This document shows, one piece after another, positions 38,528 through 46,512 of a DNA stretch of 48,996 nt. Below the pieces are notes generated by a model. The model did not search any database and was not told the origin of the DNA. It worked only from the letters and a program-made list of their open reading frames with translations. Every line of letters starts with the position of its first letter. Position 1 is the first letter of the stretch. The DNA comes from a virus. The translations under genes were made by a program, and so were the position numbers. The stretch lies in IMG/VR virus record IMGVR_UViG_3300031785_001363, positions 1 to 48,996 of that record. The stretch is one strand, 5' to 3'.

Positions 38528-39655
38528 TTATCTTTGTACTGCTCTATTAGCGGCAGTAAATCCACTTCTATTTACTAGTTTTATATCACCTTGTGGGTGA
38601 GCTAAAACATATCCTTCTCCGCCTGGATTATTGCCTATACTTGCCTTAACATCAGCATCATGGTTATCAAATTGGTTGATTATATCATTCTTAACCTTTT
38701 GGATGCCAGATACAACTTGCCACAAAGCGTCAAATCCTGCTTTGTTTTGTCCGATGTATTCTATCATTTTTTGTTGTTTTATCTTACTCACACTACTCGT
38801 GCCTAACCATTGTACAAAATCACTTTTCATATTTGTTTGATTAACATACTTGTAAAGCACGTCACTAAAGTCACTTAATTTAAGACCAGCTAATGTATTT
38901 TTATCTAATAACTTGTCCATTGCAGATGCGTTTTTAGAAACTATAGTTTGTAATTCTTGTATTTCTTTATCTATAATTTGCGGACCTTTTGTTACTGTTA
39001 CTGGAGGAAATACCAACACATCATTGCCTTCAAAGAAAGTATTAGCATCTATAGTTATAGCACTTTCATTACCTTGTTCATCTAACTGTCTGTGTATAAC
39101 AATACCAGATTGGCTTTGTTGTATACGTTTTCCAATGTCACTATCAACATCTACAGTATAAGTTACAATATTAGGTGTAAAAACAAAAGTATTATTCTTT
39201 AAAGGCGGAGTTGTGTAATATAACAAGTCTCCTTTGAAATATCCTCTATGATCTTTTGGTGTTGCACGTTCATATAATTTAAATGCCTGCTTCATCTTTC
39301 CGGCAAATGCTATGCGGTCTGGGTTATCCTTGTTTGCTCCGCCACCGCGGTTAAGTAAGAATTGTTCAAGGTCAGCGCCGCTGGTTGCTCTCTCAACTCC
39401 TCCTTTTTTGACGAATCCACTCTTGTCGGTAAACACGAACTTTCCATCAACATCGCGTCCAAAAATGATTGCGGGAGATCCATCCCATTTGATTGTAACA
39501 TCATTATGTCCTCCTTGCTCAAGTTTCTTTAAACTTTCTATAGCTCTGGCCGCACCTTTAGAACCTTCCCAGAAAACAACATCTTCAGCATGTTGAATAC
39601 GAGCTTCAGCTTCAAATAATTTTGACTCTGTTAGTTTAAATTCGTGGAATCTCAT
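38528..39655 (-). CDS. Putative packaged ligase-like nucleotidyltransferase
   Basis: 375 residues. MRFHEFKLTESKLFEAEARI is a strong capsid-targeting-like start (LTE cut site). Covalent-nucleotidyltransferase motifs follow in order: motif I TIKWDGSPA with Lys56 as the possible AMP-accepting residue, motif III-like KGDLLYY (142-146), motif IV GEGYVL (Glu347) and motif V DIKLVN (Lys359). The arrangement is that of DNA/RNA ligases, though the 200-residue gap between III and IV is unusual. Overlaps by 4 bases a pol-beta-type nucleotidyltransferase. Substrate unknown. Confidence 0.65.
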   Translation of the reverse strand: MRFHEFKLTESKLFEAEARIQHAEDVVFWEGSKGAARAIESLKKLEQGGHNDVTIKWDGSPAIIFGRDVDGKFVFTDKSGFVKKGGVERATSGADLEQFLLNRGGGANKDNPDRIAFAGKMKQAFKLYERATPKDHRGYFKGDLLYYTTPPLKNNTFVFTPNIVTYTVDVDSDIGKRIQQSQSGIVIHRQLDEQGNESAITIDANTFFEGNDVLVFPPVTVTKGPQIIDKEIQELQTIVSKNASAMDKLLDKNTLAGLKLSDFSDVLYKYVNQTNMKSDFVQWLGTSSVSKIKQQKMIEYIGQNKAGFDALWQVVSGIQKVKNDIINQFDNHDADVKASIGNNPGGEGYVLAHPQGDIKLVNRSGFTAANRAVQR

Positions 39656-40419
39656 AATCCTGCTAACTCTCTTATTCTGTCTATTTCTTTGCTTTCAGGT
39701 AATGTTAAGTTCATTCTACTAAATGTTTCTCTAGCATCAGCCACTAGTTCTTCGTAATTAGGTAAAGTTTTTGCTCTAGTAATAATAGTTTCTACTGATT
39801 CTAAATCATCTTGTTGTGCATTTGGTCCTAACAGTTTCTTTGCAATATCTACAGGACTTTTGCTAATAATTTCATTTGTTTCTCTATCCATTAAACCAAC
39901 GTTAGCAGACCATTTCATTCCTTGTGCTGATGCAATGCTACTCATAAGTATCTGCCTATGTTGTCCTTTATATGGACTATCACCACTTGCCCCACGTAAA
40001 CTCCACTTCATCCAATTTGGATCACCAAACATAAGATCAGTTTGTACAAATCCATTTGCTTCTTCACCTCTTATTGGTGTAAAGAAGTGTACAGATATAC
40101 CAGACTTTTTAATCCATTGCTTTGGATCTTTTCCATTTTGTTTACACCAAGCTACTAATCTTTGTACAAGATCATCTTTTGTAACTTCTTCTTGATTGAC
40201 TGCAACATCTAGGTCACCACTAGTGTCTTTTTTACCAGTGGTGCCTAGCATAAAGTCTTCATGGGGTAGATTGGTAATTTTTTCAAGCCATTGCAAGGTA
40301 GGAATAACATCTTCTTTGTTAATCCTTTGTGTTAAAGGTTCCTTTGTTTCAGGATCCTTAAATATATTACCACCTTCTTTTAATAACAAATTACTCTCCT
40401 TTGTAACTACGTAACTCAA
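39652..40419 (-). CDS. Pol-beta-type nucleotidyltransferase-like protein
   Basis: 255 residues. GTTGKKDTSGDLDVAV (Asp69 and Asp71) is the G-(x)n-S-G-D-x-D metal-binding motif, and VQTDLMF (Asp128) the third carboxylate, as in tRNA or antitoxin-type nucleotidyltransferases. No capsid-targeting-like start (MSYVVTKESN). It precedes and overlaps the ligase-like gene, suggesting they act on the same nucleic-acid end. Target not known. Confidence 0.7.
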   Translation of the reverse strand: MSYVVTKESNLLLKEGGNIFKDPETKEPLTQRINKEDVIPTLQWLEKITNLPHEDFMLGTTGKKDTSGDLDVAVNQEEVTKDDLVQRLVAWCKQNGKDPKQWIKKSGISVHFFTPIRGEEANGFVQTDLMFGDPNWMKWSLRGASGDSPYKGQHRQILMSSIASAQGMKWSANVGLMDRETNEIISKSPVDIAKKLLGPNAQQDDLESVETIITRAKTLPNYEELVADARETFSRMNLTLPESKEIDRIRELAGL

Positions 40420-40792
40420 TTCCTTCGGGTACTAATTTAAAATTAACACCAAAACCTATTACGCAATACACATTATAGGGTGCTTTATGATATTCTATTA
40501 CTGTAAAAGTACCTTCATCAAGATTGGCATATAAAGCCCATGGTAAAATTGCAGGACTAATTGATATTCCATCCTTTTCATCTGGGTCTCTCACTTGAGT
40601 AAGTTGGTCACTTACTGCAATTAAAACTTGATCTCTAGATGCTATGGCTGAAAATGTTTCTGCTTGATCTGCACATATAACCGGCTTATCGTTCCATTCA
40701 CCTGCAAACGCAGGTACTACAAACAATGCTATAAACATAACAAATAGTAATGCAGGATATATTAATCCGGTTGTCAAGTTATTAAGTTTCAT
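40391..40792 (-). CDS. Exported protein, unknown function
   Basis: 133 residues with a signal peptide (LIYPALLFVMFIALFVVPAFA), so probably periplasmic. Mature part: VICADQAETFSAIAS, DPDEKDGISIS and a strand-rich C-terminus with one Cys pair possible. Overlaps the nucleotidyltransferase start by 29 bases. No family recognised. Confidence 0.6.
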   Translation of the reverse strand: MKLNNLTTGLIYPALLFVMFIALFVVPAFAGEWNDKPVICADQAETFSAIASRDQVLIAVSDQLTQVRDPDEKDGISISPAILPWALYANLDEGTFTVIEYHKAPYNVYCVIGFGVNFKLVPEGIELRSYKGE

Positions 40793-41043
40793 TTTTTGCT
40801 CTCTATGATTTTTTGTACACCACGTTTGAACTTTCTAGGATCTCCAGACTTTATAGAATTCAAAAATCTACGTTCCAGTTCATTAGCAGTATGAGCGTCG
40901 TATGTTTCATTTATTAGGTTTAATAGGTTGATACTGCTTTTAATTATATTATCAGCAGTCGTTTCAATCAATAAATCACTATTCGGCTTGTTTAAAGCTA
41001 ACGAATTAAGTTCCTGTAATATTGTTCTAGTTTGTTTTTTCAT
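40789..41043 (-). CDS. Small helical protein
   Basis: 84 residues, soluble and helical (LLIETTADNIIKSSINLLNLINE; ANELERRFLNSIKSGD), basic C-terminus ending IIESKK. It is the first gene of the leftward late block, facing away from the lipase. CTAAATAC box upstream. No family recognised. Confidence 0.6.
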   Translation of the reverse strand: MKKQTRTILQELNSLALNKPNSDLLIETTADNIIKSSINLLNLINETYDAHTANELERRFLNSIKSGDPRKFKRGVQKIIESKK

Positions 41044-41061
41044 GGCATCTACCCTGTAATT

Positions 41062-41083
41062 GTATTTAGCGTGATAATAAATA
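41062..41083. promoter_or_regulatory. Divergent promoter boxes between late block and lipase
   Basis: Minus-strand CTAAATAC at 41062-41069 faces the leftward gene at 41043; plus-strand ATAAATA at 41077-41083 faces the lipase at 41110. Only 67 bases separate the two starts. Confidence 0.5.
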
Positions 41084-41109
41084 TGTTTATAATAATGAGG
41101 AGCAGGGCA

Positions 41110-41856
41110 ATGGACTTAATTTCATTAAACTTTAAAGATCGATCTCTATTGTTTGCTAATTTAGCAAGGATCGCTTACTATAACATTGACAAAGCTAAAA
41201 GTCAAGCAAAAAAATTAGGATTTTCAACAATCGAGTTTTACGACAAAAAAGGTGCTCAAGCATACAGATTTATGAATAAAACAGATCTTGTTATTGCATG
41301 TAGAGGCACAGAACCTACTTGTTGGAATGATATCAGTGCAGACTTAAAAGCTATCCCTGTTATGTCAGAAACTATTAGCAGAGTGCATAAAGGCTTCAAA
41401 GAAGAAGTAGATGAACTTTGGCCAATGGTATGTGAAGACATAAACAGAAAGACAAACCTAAAGAAAAACTTATGGTTTTGCGGACATAGCCTAGGCGGAG
41501 CAATGGCAACAATAATGGCGTCAAGAGCAAAATTTAATGATGAACTAAATGATCCTGTCGAACTTTACACATATGGTTCTCCTAGAGTAGGTTGGAAAAA
41601 ATATGTTAAAAGCCTAGAAGTTAAACATCACCGTTGGAGAAACAACAACGATATAGTTACCAAAGTGCCTTTATGGATAATGGGTTATAGACACCACGGC
41701 ACTTTACATTATATTACAAGTGATAACAAAATAGGTAAACCGGGATTCAAAGACTGGTGTAAAGGCATGTGGGCAGGAATCAAAGCTAGGAAGTTTGACT
41801 CAATAGGCGATCATGATATAATTGCATATCACACAAATATTAGTGAAGCAATGTAA
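41110..41856 (+). CDS. Class 3 lipase (alpha/beta hydrolase)
   Basis: 248 residues from ATG 41110, chosen because GAGGAGCAGGG precedes it; upstream in-frame ATGs lack a site. VIACRGTEPTCWNDISADLK, the nucleophile elbow GHSLGGAMAT (Ser127), YGSPRVG, NNNDIVTKVP (Asp181) and a C-terminal DHDIIAYH follow the class 3 lipase plan. No signal peptide, so it would act inside the cell, perhaps on membrane lipids. One of the few plus-strand genes, with its own late-type box. Confidence 0.9.
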   Translation: MDLISLNFKDRSLLFANLARIAYYNIDKAKSQAKKLGFSTIEFYDKKGAQAYRFMNKTDLVIACRGTEPTCWNDISADLKAIPVMSETISRVHKGFKEEVDELWPMVCEDINRKTNLKKNLWFCGHSLGGAMATIMASRAKFNDELNDPVELYTYGSPRVGWKKYVKSLEVKHHRWRNNNDIVTKVPLWIMGYRHHGTLHYITSDNKIGKPGFKDWCKGMWAGIKARKFDSIGDHDIIAYHTNISEAM

Positions 41857-42044
41857 TGAAAGATTGGGTTCTTATACTTGTCACAGCCTTGAATGACGGA
41901 TCAATTACTACAGAACATGTAGCAACATTTGACTATAAACCTAGATGTGAATACTCTGCCAAAGCAAGAAAGTTGTATTTCCCTGCACTTTTTAATAAAG
42001 AATTTATATGTTTACAGAAACCTATACAAGCCAAACATAAGTGA
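41856..42044 (+). CDS. Small protein coupled to the lipase gene
   Basis: 62 residues; its ATG overlaps the lipase TAA as TAATG. WVLILVTALNDGSITTEHVA then a basic stretch YSAKARKLYFP and one Cys pair. It may modulate or partner the lipase, judged from coupling alone. The 3' end overlaps the convergent DUF3147-like gene by 33 bases. Confidence 0.6.
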   Translation: MKDWVLILVTALNDGSITTEHVATFDYKPRCEYSAKARKLYFPALFNKEFICLQKPIQAKHK

Positions 42045-42344
42045 TCCTGTAATTACACAGCCTACTGACATTGCTATCCAAAACCCATAGGCTGGCAAAG
42101 TATAGACAAATATAGGAAAGAATAACAAACTGACCAACACAAAGTATATTGTTTGAATACTTAATGTTTTAAATGTTTGAATATCAACACCTGCATAATA
42201 TAAGAACACAAATGATACAAAACTTGCTAATGGTATTCCTAATATAAAAGCACCTATGGTAGGATATCTTTCACTTACTGTGCTTACTGTAGCAATTATA
42301 ATCCCACCGATTACTGCTTTTATTATAAGTTCCACTAATCCCAA
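42012..42344 (-). CDS. DUF3147-like membrane protein
   Basis: 110 residues with four hydrophobic helices (IIKAVIGGIIIATVST, AFILGIPLASFVSFVFLYYAG, TIYFVLVSLLFFPIFVYTLP, GFWIAMSVGCVITGSLMFG). The GAFILGIPLASF segment and total layout fit the DUF3147 membrane family. Function unknown. Overlaps the DUF59 gene by 10 bases. Confidence 0.65.
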   Translation of the reverse strand: MGLVELIIKAVIGGIIIATVSTVSERYPTIGAFILGIPLASFVSFVFLYYAGVDIQTFKTLSIQTIYFVLVSLLFFPIFVYTLPAYGFWIAMSVGCVITGSLMFGLYRFL

Positions 42345-42655
42345 CCCATTGCTAATTTTGTTTCTTCAGGAACCATGTCCATACTAAATGGTGGTTGGAA
42401 TGTACAATTTGCTATTGATTCTTTGATGCCTTCTACCATACCAGCATTTTTTATATTCTGGTTAATTTCATCAGCCATAGGACAAAAAGCACTGGTAAGA
42501 GTGTGTGTGATTTTTACAACTGTATTTTCTTCCAATACTTCGATATCATAAATTAATCCAAGGTGTATTACAGATACACTAGGCATTTCAGGGTCAAATA
42601 CTTGCTCCAAGTTTTTAACTACATCAGCTACTATTCTGTTTCTTTCCTGATTCAT
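42335..42655 (-). CDS. DUF59/MIP18-family Fe-S assembly-type protein
   Basis: 106 residues. LEQVFDPEMPSVSVIHLGLI then YDIEVLEENTVVKITHTLTS and FCPMADEI with the conserved Cys form the DUF59 core; the end PPFSMDMVPEETKLAMG is also family-like. Bacterial relatives (SufT, PaaD) assist Fe-S cluster maturation. With the Nfu protein at 30767-31105 the phage carries two Fe-S helpers. Confidence 0.88.
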   Translation of the reverse strand: MNQERNRIVADVVKNLEQVFDPEMPSVSVIHLGLIYDIEVLEENTVVKITHTLTSAFCPMADEINQNIKNAGMVEGIKESIANCTFQPPFSMDMVPEETKLAMGWD

Positions 42656-42835
42656 TTATTCTTTTACTTCTATTACAGACGGTTTACACCAAGCAGAATA
42701 AGCACCTGCTAACCTATCGCTTTCTTTATTAATCATTTTAGCATACCAACTACATTTCTGCATACTTGGATATTGTATTTGTCCTTCAGTTTCTTGACCG
42801 TTCATTATCATTAATATAAAAACTAGCTTTGACAT
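42656..42835 (-). CDS. 59-residue Cys-containing small protein
   Basis: ATG at 42833-42835 shares a base with the prs stop (TAATG), and the stop ends one base before the DUF59 start, so all three are probably co-translated. A short hydrophobic start (LVFILMIM), then MQKCSWYAKMINKESDRL and YSAWCKPSVIEVKE; two Cys, two Trp. No family recognised. Confidence 0.6.
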   Translation of the reverse strand: MSKLVFILMIMNGQETEGQIQYPSMQKCSWYAKMINKESDRLAGAYSAWCKPSVIEVKE

Positions 42836-43794
42836 TATATAAACAAACTACTTACTGACTCTTCGTTGTGTACACGTCTTATTGCTTCTCCAAACAATTC
42901 AGATACTGTCACTTGTCTTGTTTTTTTACAGCCTTTAGGACAACGATTAGGTATGGAATCTGTTACAACTAATTCTGCAAGTACACTTTTTTCTACACGT
43001 TGACAAGCATCATCACTTAATACACCATGTGTTATGTAAGCACGGACACTTAAAGCACCTGCATCCATAATTGCTTTTGCGGCATTGCAAAGTGTGCCTC
43101 CACTGTCAACAATGTCATCTACCAGTATTGCATGTTTGCCTTTGACATCTCCAATCAAATTCATTACTTCTGATTTGCCTGCTTCAGGTCTACGTTTATC
43201 AACTATTGCAATGTCTCCTAGAAACATGTCTGCAAATTTTCTAGCACGAACTACACCACCTGCATCTGGTGATACAAATACTGTGCCTACTTGATTCACA
43301 TCAGGATCATCTACCAAGCCAATACTTTTTTTAATGTCTTTAGAGAAAACCACCCTGCTGGTAAGATCATCTACAGGTATATCAAAGAAACCTTGTATCT
43401 GACCAGCATGAAGATCCATCGTAAGTATTCTATCTGTTCCTGCTGTCACTAGTAAATTAGCAACTAACTTAGCAGTGATTGGAGTACGACTTGCACTCTT
43501 TCTATCTTGTCTGGCATAACCATAATACGGAATCACTGCGGTTATCCTATCTGCACTAGAACGTCTGGCGGCGTCAATCATAATCATAAGTTCCATTAGA
43601 CTGTCGTTGACAGGTGTGCATGTTGGTTGGACAATGAAAACATCTTGCCCTCTAACATTTTCTAAAAATTCTACACTAGTCTCGCCATCAGCAAAGGTGC
43701 TGATCTTCGCTGGGACTAGATTTGCAAAACAATGTTCTGCAATTTCTTGTGCCAATTTATTATTGGCGTTACCTGAAATAATTTTCATACTCAA
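42835..43794 (-). CDS. prs: Ribose-phosphate pyrophosphokinase (PRPP synthetase)
   Basis: 319 residues, the bacterial class I length. Visible: FADGETSVEF, PYYGYARQDRK, the flexible TPITAKLVAN, DLHAGQIQGFF, and the PRPP loop ILVDDIVDSGGTL. Makes PRPP from ribose 5-phosphate and ATP, the common precursor for purines, pyrimidines and salvage. Serves the pyrimidine genes and the phosphoribosyltransferase at 48176-48637. Strong promoter at 43826-43854. Confidence 0.97.
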   Translation of the reverse strand: MSMKIISGNANNKLAQEIAEHCFANLVPAKISTFADGETSVEFLENVRGQDVFIVQPTCTPVNDSLMELMIMIDAARRSSADRITAVIPYYGYARQDRKSASRTPITAKLVANLLVTAGTDRILTMDLHAGQIQGFFDIPVDDLTSRVVFSKDIKKSIGLVDDPDVNQVGTVFVSPDAGGVVRARKFADMFLGDIAIVDKRRPEAGKSEVMNLIGDVKGKHAILVDDIVDSGGTLCNAAKAIMDAGALSVRAYITHGVLSDDACQRVEKSVLAELVVTDSIPNRCPKGCKKTRQVTVSELFGEAIRRVHNEESVSSLFI

Positions 43795-43825
43795 TGTAAG
43801 CCTTCCTCTTAATAGATTTAGTTAT

Positions 43826-43854
43826 AGTATACAATAAATTTACACACATGTCAA
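43826..43854 (-). promoter_or_regulatory. Sigma70-type promoter (TTGACA-17-TATACT) before prs
   Basis: -35 at 43849-43854 and -10 at 43826-43831, spacing 17 bp, the best consensus match in the window. Confidence 0.75.
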
Positions 43855-44864
43855 TAATTTTTATATCTATGTGCTTTAAAACAGGAATTTTGTTTACCAG
43901 TTATAAATTTATTGAGCGGTTCCGGGTATTCGGCAAAGTCAGGAATTACGTATTCCCAAACTGTTTCACCTTGTGGAGTAACTTCGAAAAGCCTGCCAAA
44001 GGCACTTTCACATATAAAAGTATTGCCATTCCAAAGTCTTTGCACACTACCCATATAGGGACTGAAAAATGCTGGGGGCATGTCGTCTACGTAAGTCCAG
44101 ACCATTTCTTTAGTCACTAAATCAAATTCTACTATTCTACTATGATGTACACTAGGAGGACGTATGTTGCCGTTACAGAATGCAATCAACGTTCCTTTGT
44201 CAGTTACAACAGGACAATGTTGTTGTGCTACATCTGGCCATTTCTTTTGCCACACAACATCTTTGCTGTCTATGTGTACACCAATTATACCTGATGTATT
44301 TCTCAAGCTCATGTATACTATATTGTCATGTAGATGCACACCATTAATCATGGGCCAATGGTTGTCTGGCATACCTTCATGCACAGGCCAGTTCTTTTCG
44401 CTTAGTTTTTTCCATGCACACCATTCCCATGTCACGTTGCCTTGACGATCAATTATTCTAACTACATCACTGTAACGACCTTCTTTGTAATCAGCCGCGG
44501 CAACATAAAGTAATCCGTGTGTTAACCATTGTGCATCGTGATGGGCATATGGATCTTCATACTCCCAAACAATATTGCTTTTGCTATCTGCTTCCATAAA
44601 ATGTCCGCCATGCCAAATATCCCAAGGTGGATAAAGATCAACACTGGTGTTGTGACTGCCATTGTATCCTAAGTTACCATTTGGTAATATCACAGCATCA
44701 CGACCTGGTCGAACTGGCATGTTCCATTCATGCACTAGGTCACCTCCATCGTCGATCAATGGCACTCTACCGCCACCTGTCTGTGGTGCAAACAATGTGT
44801 AACCACCTGCTGTTCTATTATCGTAATGTGTAAGTCCTAGTTTTCTACGAGCTACTGTTGTCAT
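43851..44864 (-). CDS. Arylsulfotransferase (ASST)-family beta-propeller protein
   Basis: 337 residues from ATG 44864, which has GGAG upstream; an ATG at 44894 is inside the next gene. Repeated blades with the ASST pattern: AGGYTLFAPQ, GDLVHEWNMP, VWEYEDPYAHHDAQW, GNVTWEWCAW, PDNHWPMINGVHLHDN, and the C-terminal GETVWEYVIP. No signal peptide, unlike periplasmic AssT enzymes. It may transfer sulfate between phenols or have lost activity. Neighbours: 2OG oxygenase and ABC importer. Confidence 0.78.
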   Translation of the reverse strand: MTTVARRKLGLTHYDNRTAGGYTLFAPQTGGGRVPLIDDGGDLVHEWNMPVRPGRDAVILPNGNLGYNGSHNTSVDLYPPWDIWHGGHFMEADSKSNIVWEYEDPYAHHDAQWLTHGLLYVAAADYKEGRYSDVVRIIDRQGNVTWEWCAWKKLSEKNWPVHEGMPDNHWPMINGVHLHDNIVYMSLRNTSGIIGVHIDSKDVVWQKKWPDVAQQHCPVVTDKGTLIAFCNGNIRPPSVHHSRIVEFDLVTKEMVWTYVDDMPPAFFSPYMGSVQRLWNGNTFICESAFGRLFEVTPQGETVWEYVIPDFAEYPEPLNKFITGKQNSCFKAHRYKNY

Positions 44865-45738
44865 TTTGTATCTCCAAGTTTTTGTTTTTACCAAATTTCA
44901 TCATTAAATGTTCGCCTGACGTTGTCCCGTCTACTTCTGTTTCATAATTAGGTGCATGAAAGTATACAATACTCATGCGTCTTGACTCACTACCTACTGG
45001 AGGATTAGTAACTCTGTGTAATGTGCTACGCCATTCAGGATTCCAACGTGGCATAAGGTCTCCCAAGTTTACAATAAAAGTATATGGCAACGGCTTTACA
45101 TCGTGCCATTGATCATCTAAACCCATTACCTGTAGTCCACCTGGTTTGTCTTCAGTCAATAACAGAGTAAGACTTCCAAAGTCTGTATGCATACCTGCTC
45201 TTATACCTTCAGGCGATACATCTTGTTTAGGATAGTTATGCACAATCAAATTGCTAATTGGCTTGTCACTGCGTAGAGGACAATGCATTAGATCTAGTAA
45301 ACGTTGTGATAAATCAACACACATCTTATCGTACTCTTCATAGACTGCTTTCATATCTTCATTGGGCCAGATGTTTGGATAGAAGAAACCCTTGGCACCG
45401 TCTGTTTCGTAATATGGATCTCCAGCAACACCTTCCTGACCCATGCTGAATGTTTCTTTTTCATCAGGTGGAGCATCCTCAATACCTAAAGTTTTGGCAA
45501 GTGCCTTTGCTCTTACTTTGTAATAACCTCTGCCATGCTCCATATTTTGAAACTGTTCTTTATGTTCTAATGGCTGATCAAAAAATGTTTTGTTAATACT
45601 AAACATTCTATCAATAAGATCTTTGCTTATTCCATGTCCGCTTACAACAATGAATCCCCATTTTTTACATGCTTCATCTATTTCTTCATGTACAATTTTA
45701 GGATCTCTACTGATATCTATTACTGGTACTTTATCCAT
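44845..45738 (-). CDS. Isopenicillin N synthase-like 2OG-Fe(II) dioxygenase
   Basis: 297 residues. The DIOX N-terminal domain (VPVIDISRDP, EACKKWGFIVVSGHG) and the catalytic core: HTDFGSLTLLL (His, Asp), TLHRVTNP (second His) and the 2-oxoglutarate-binding RRMSIVYF (Arg-x-Ser). Family members hydroxylate or desaturate small molecules. Overlaps the ASST-like gene by 20 bases and abuts the permease gene, so a joint uptake and conversion pathway is plausible. Substrate unknown. Confidence 0.88.
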   Translation of the reverse strand: MDKVPVIDISRDPKIVHEEIDEACKKWGFIVVSGHGISKDLIDRMFSINKTFFDQPLEHKEQFQNMEHGRGYYKVRAKALAKTLGIEDAPPDEKETFSMGQEGVAGDPYYETDGAKGFFYPNIWPNEDMKAVYEEYDKMCVDLSQRLLDLMHCPLRSDKPISNLIVHNYPKQDVSPEGIRAGMHTDFGSLTLLLTEDKPGGLQVMGLDDQWHDVKPLPYTFIVNLGDLMPRWNPEWRSTLHRVTNPPVGSESRRMSIVYFHAPNYETEVDGTTSGEHLMMKFGKNKNLEIQNDNSSS

Positions 45739-46512
45739 TTAACTTCCTTTCATTTCTGATTCATGCCATTTACGCATCAAGTACCAACCAATAGTTTGTA
45801 CCGTTATAAAAAATGCAAAGCCTAGTCCTGTGGCTGTCAGTATTAAAGCCATTACTAGAGCTGTTTCTAATTCTGCTTGTGCATATATAATCTGCACTCC
45901 TAATCCGCCTGCCATGCTACCACTGCCTATAATAAACTCTCCTACAATAGCACCAATAACACTAAGTCCTGCACTAATCTTAAGTCCTGCAATTATGTTA
46001 GGAATCGCGGCAGGAAAACGTAATTTTATAAAATTTGTAAAACTATTTGTTTTATGATATTGAAATAGTTCAACAAGTGTTTTGTTTGTACTGTTCAATC
46101 CTAAAAGTGTATTGTTGATAATAGGAAATAAACTAATAATAATACTGATAATAATAATGCTTTTTATTTCAAACCCAAACCATAATACAATCAATGGTGC
46201 AACAGCAACCACTGGAACTGTTTGTAATAATATTGCATAAGGATATAAACTGCGTTCTAAAACTTTGTTAAGACTCATTACTGTAGCAACAGTTATGCCT
46301 ATCAATATTGCAATTACATAGCCTGTGAAGGCGGCTCTAAATGTAAGTCCTAGTCCTATCATAATTATTTCAAAGTCAGATACAAATTGTTTTGCAACGG
46401 CAAAAGGAGTAGGCAATATAAAAGCCATATCGTATATTAACGCACCAATATGCCAACCTCCTAAAAACAAAGCCAATATCAATGCAGGTGGTATAATCTT
46501 TTTTATTTCCAT
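45739..46512 (-). CDS. ABC transporter permease (SsuC/TauC/ThiX family)
   Basis: 257 residues with about six membrane helices. The EAA-like loop, here near GLNSTNKTLVELFQYHKTN...FIKLRFPAAIPNIIAGLKIS, is the usual coupling helix of this family; GAIVGEFIIGSGSMAGGLG is the conserved C-terminal part. Pairs with the ATPase (10-base overlap) and the binding protein. Imports small organic compounds such as sulfonates, taurine, nitrate or pyrimidines; the substrate is not decided. Confidence 0.92.
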   Translation of the reverse strand: MEIKKIIPPALILALFLGGWHIGALIYDMAFILPTPFAVAKQFVSDFEIIMIGLGLTFRAAFTGYVIAILIGITVATVMSLNKVLERSLYPYAILLQTVPVVAVAPLIVLWFGFEIKSIIIISIIISLFPIINNTLLGLNSTNKTLVELFQYHKTNSFTNFIKLRFPAAIPNIIAGLKISAGLSVIGAIVGEFIIGSGSMAGGLGVQIIYAQAELETALVMALILTATGLGFAFFITVQTIGWYLMRKWHESEMKGS

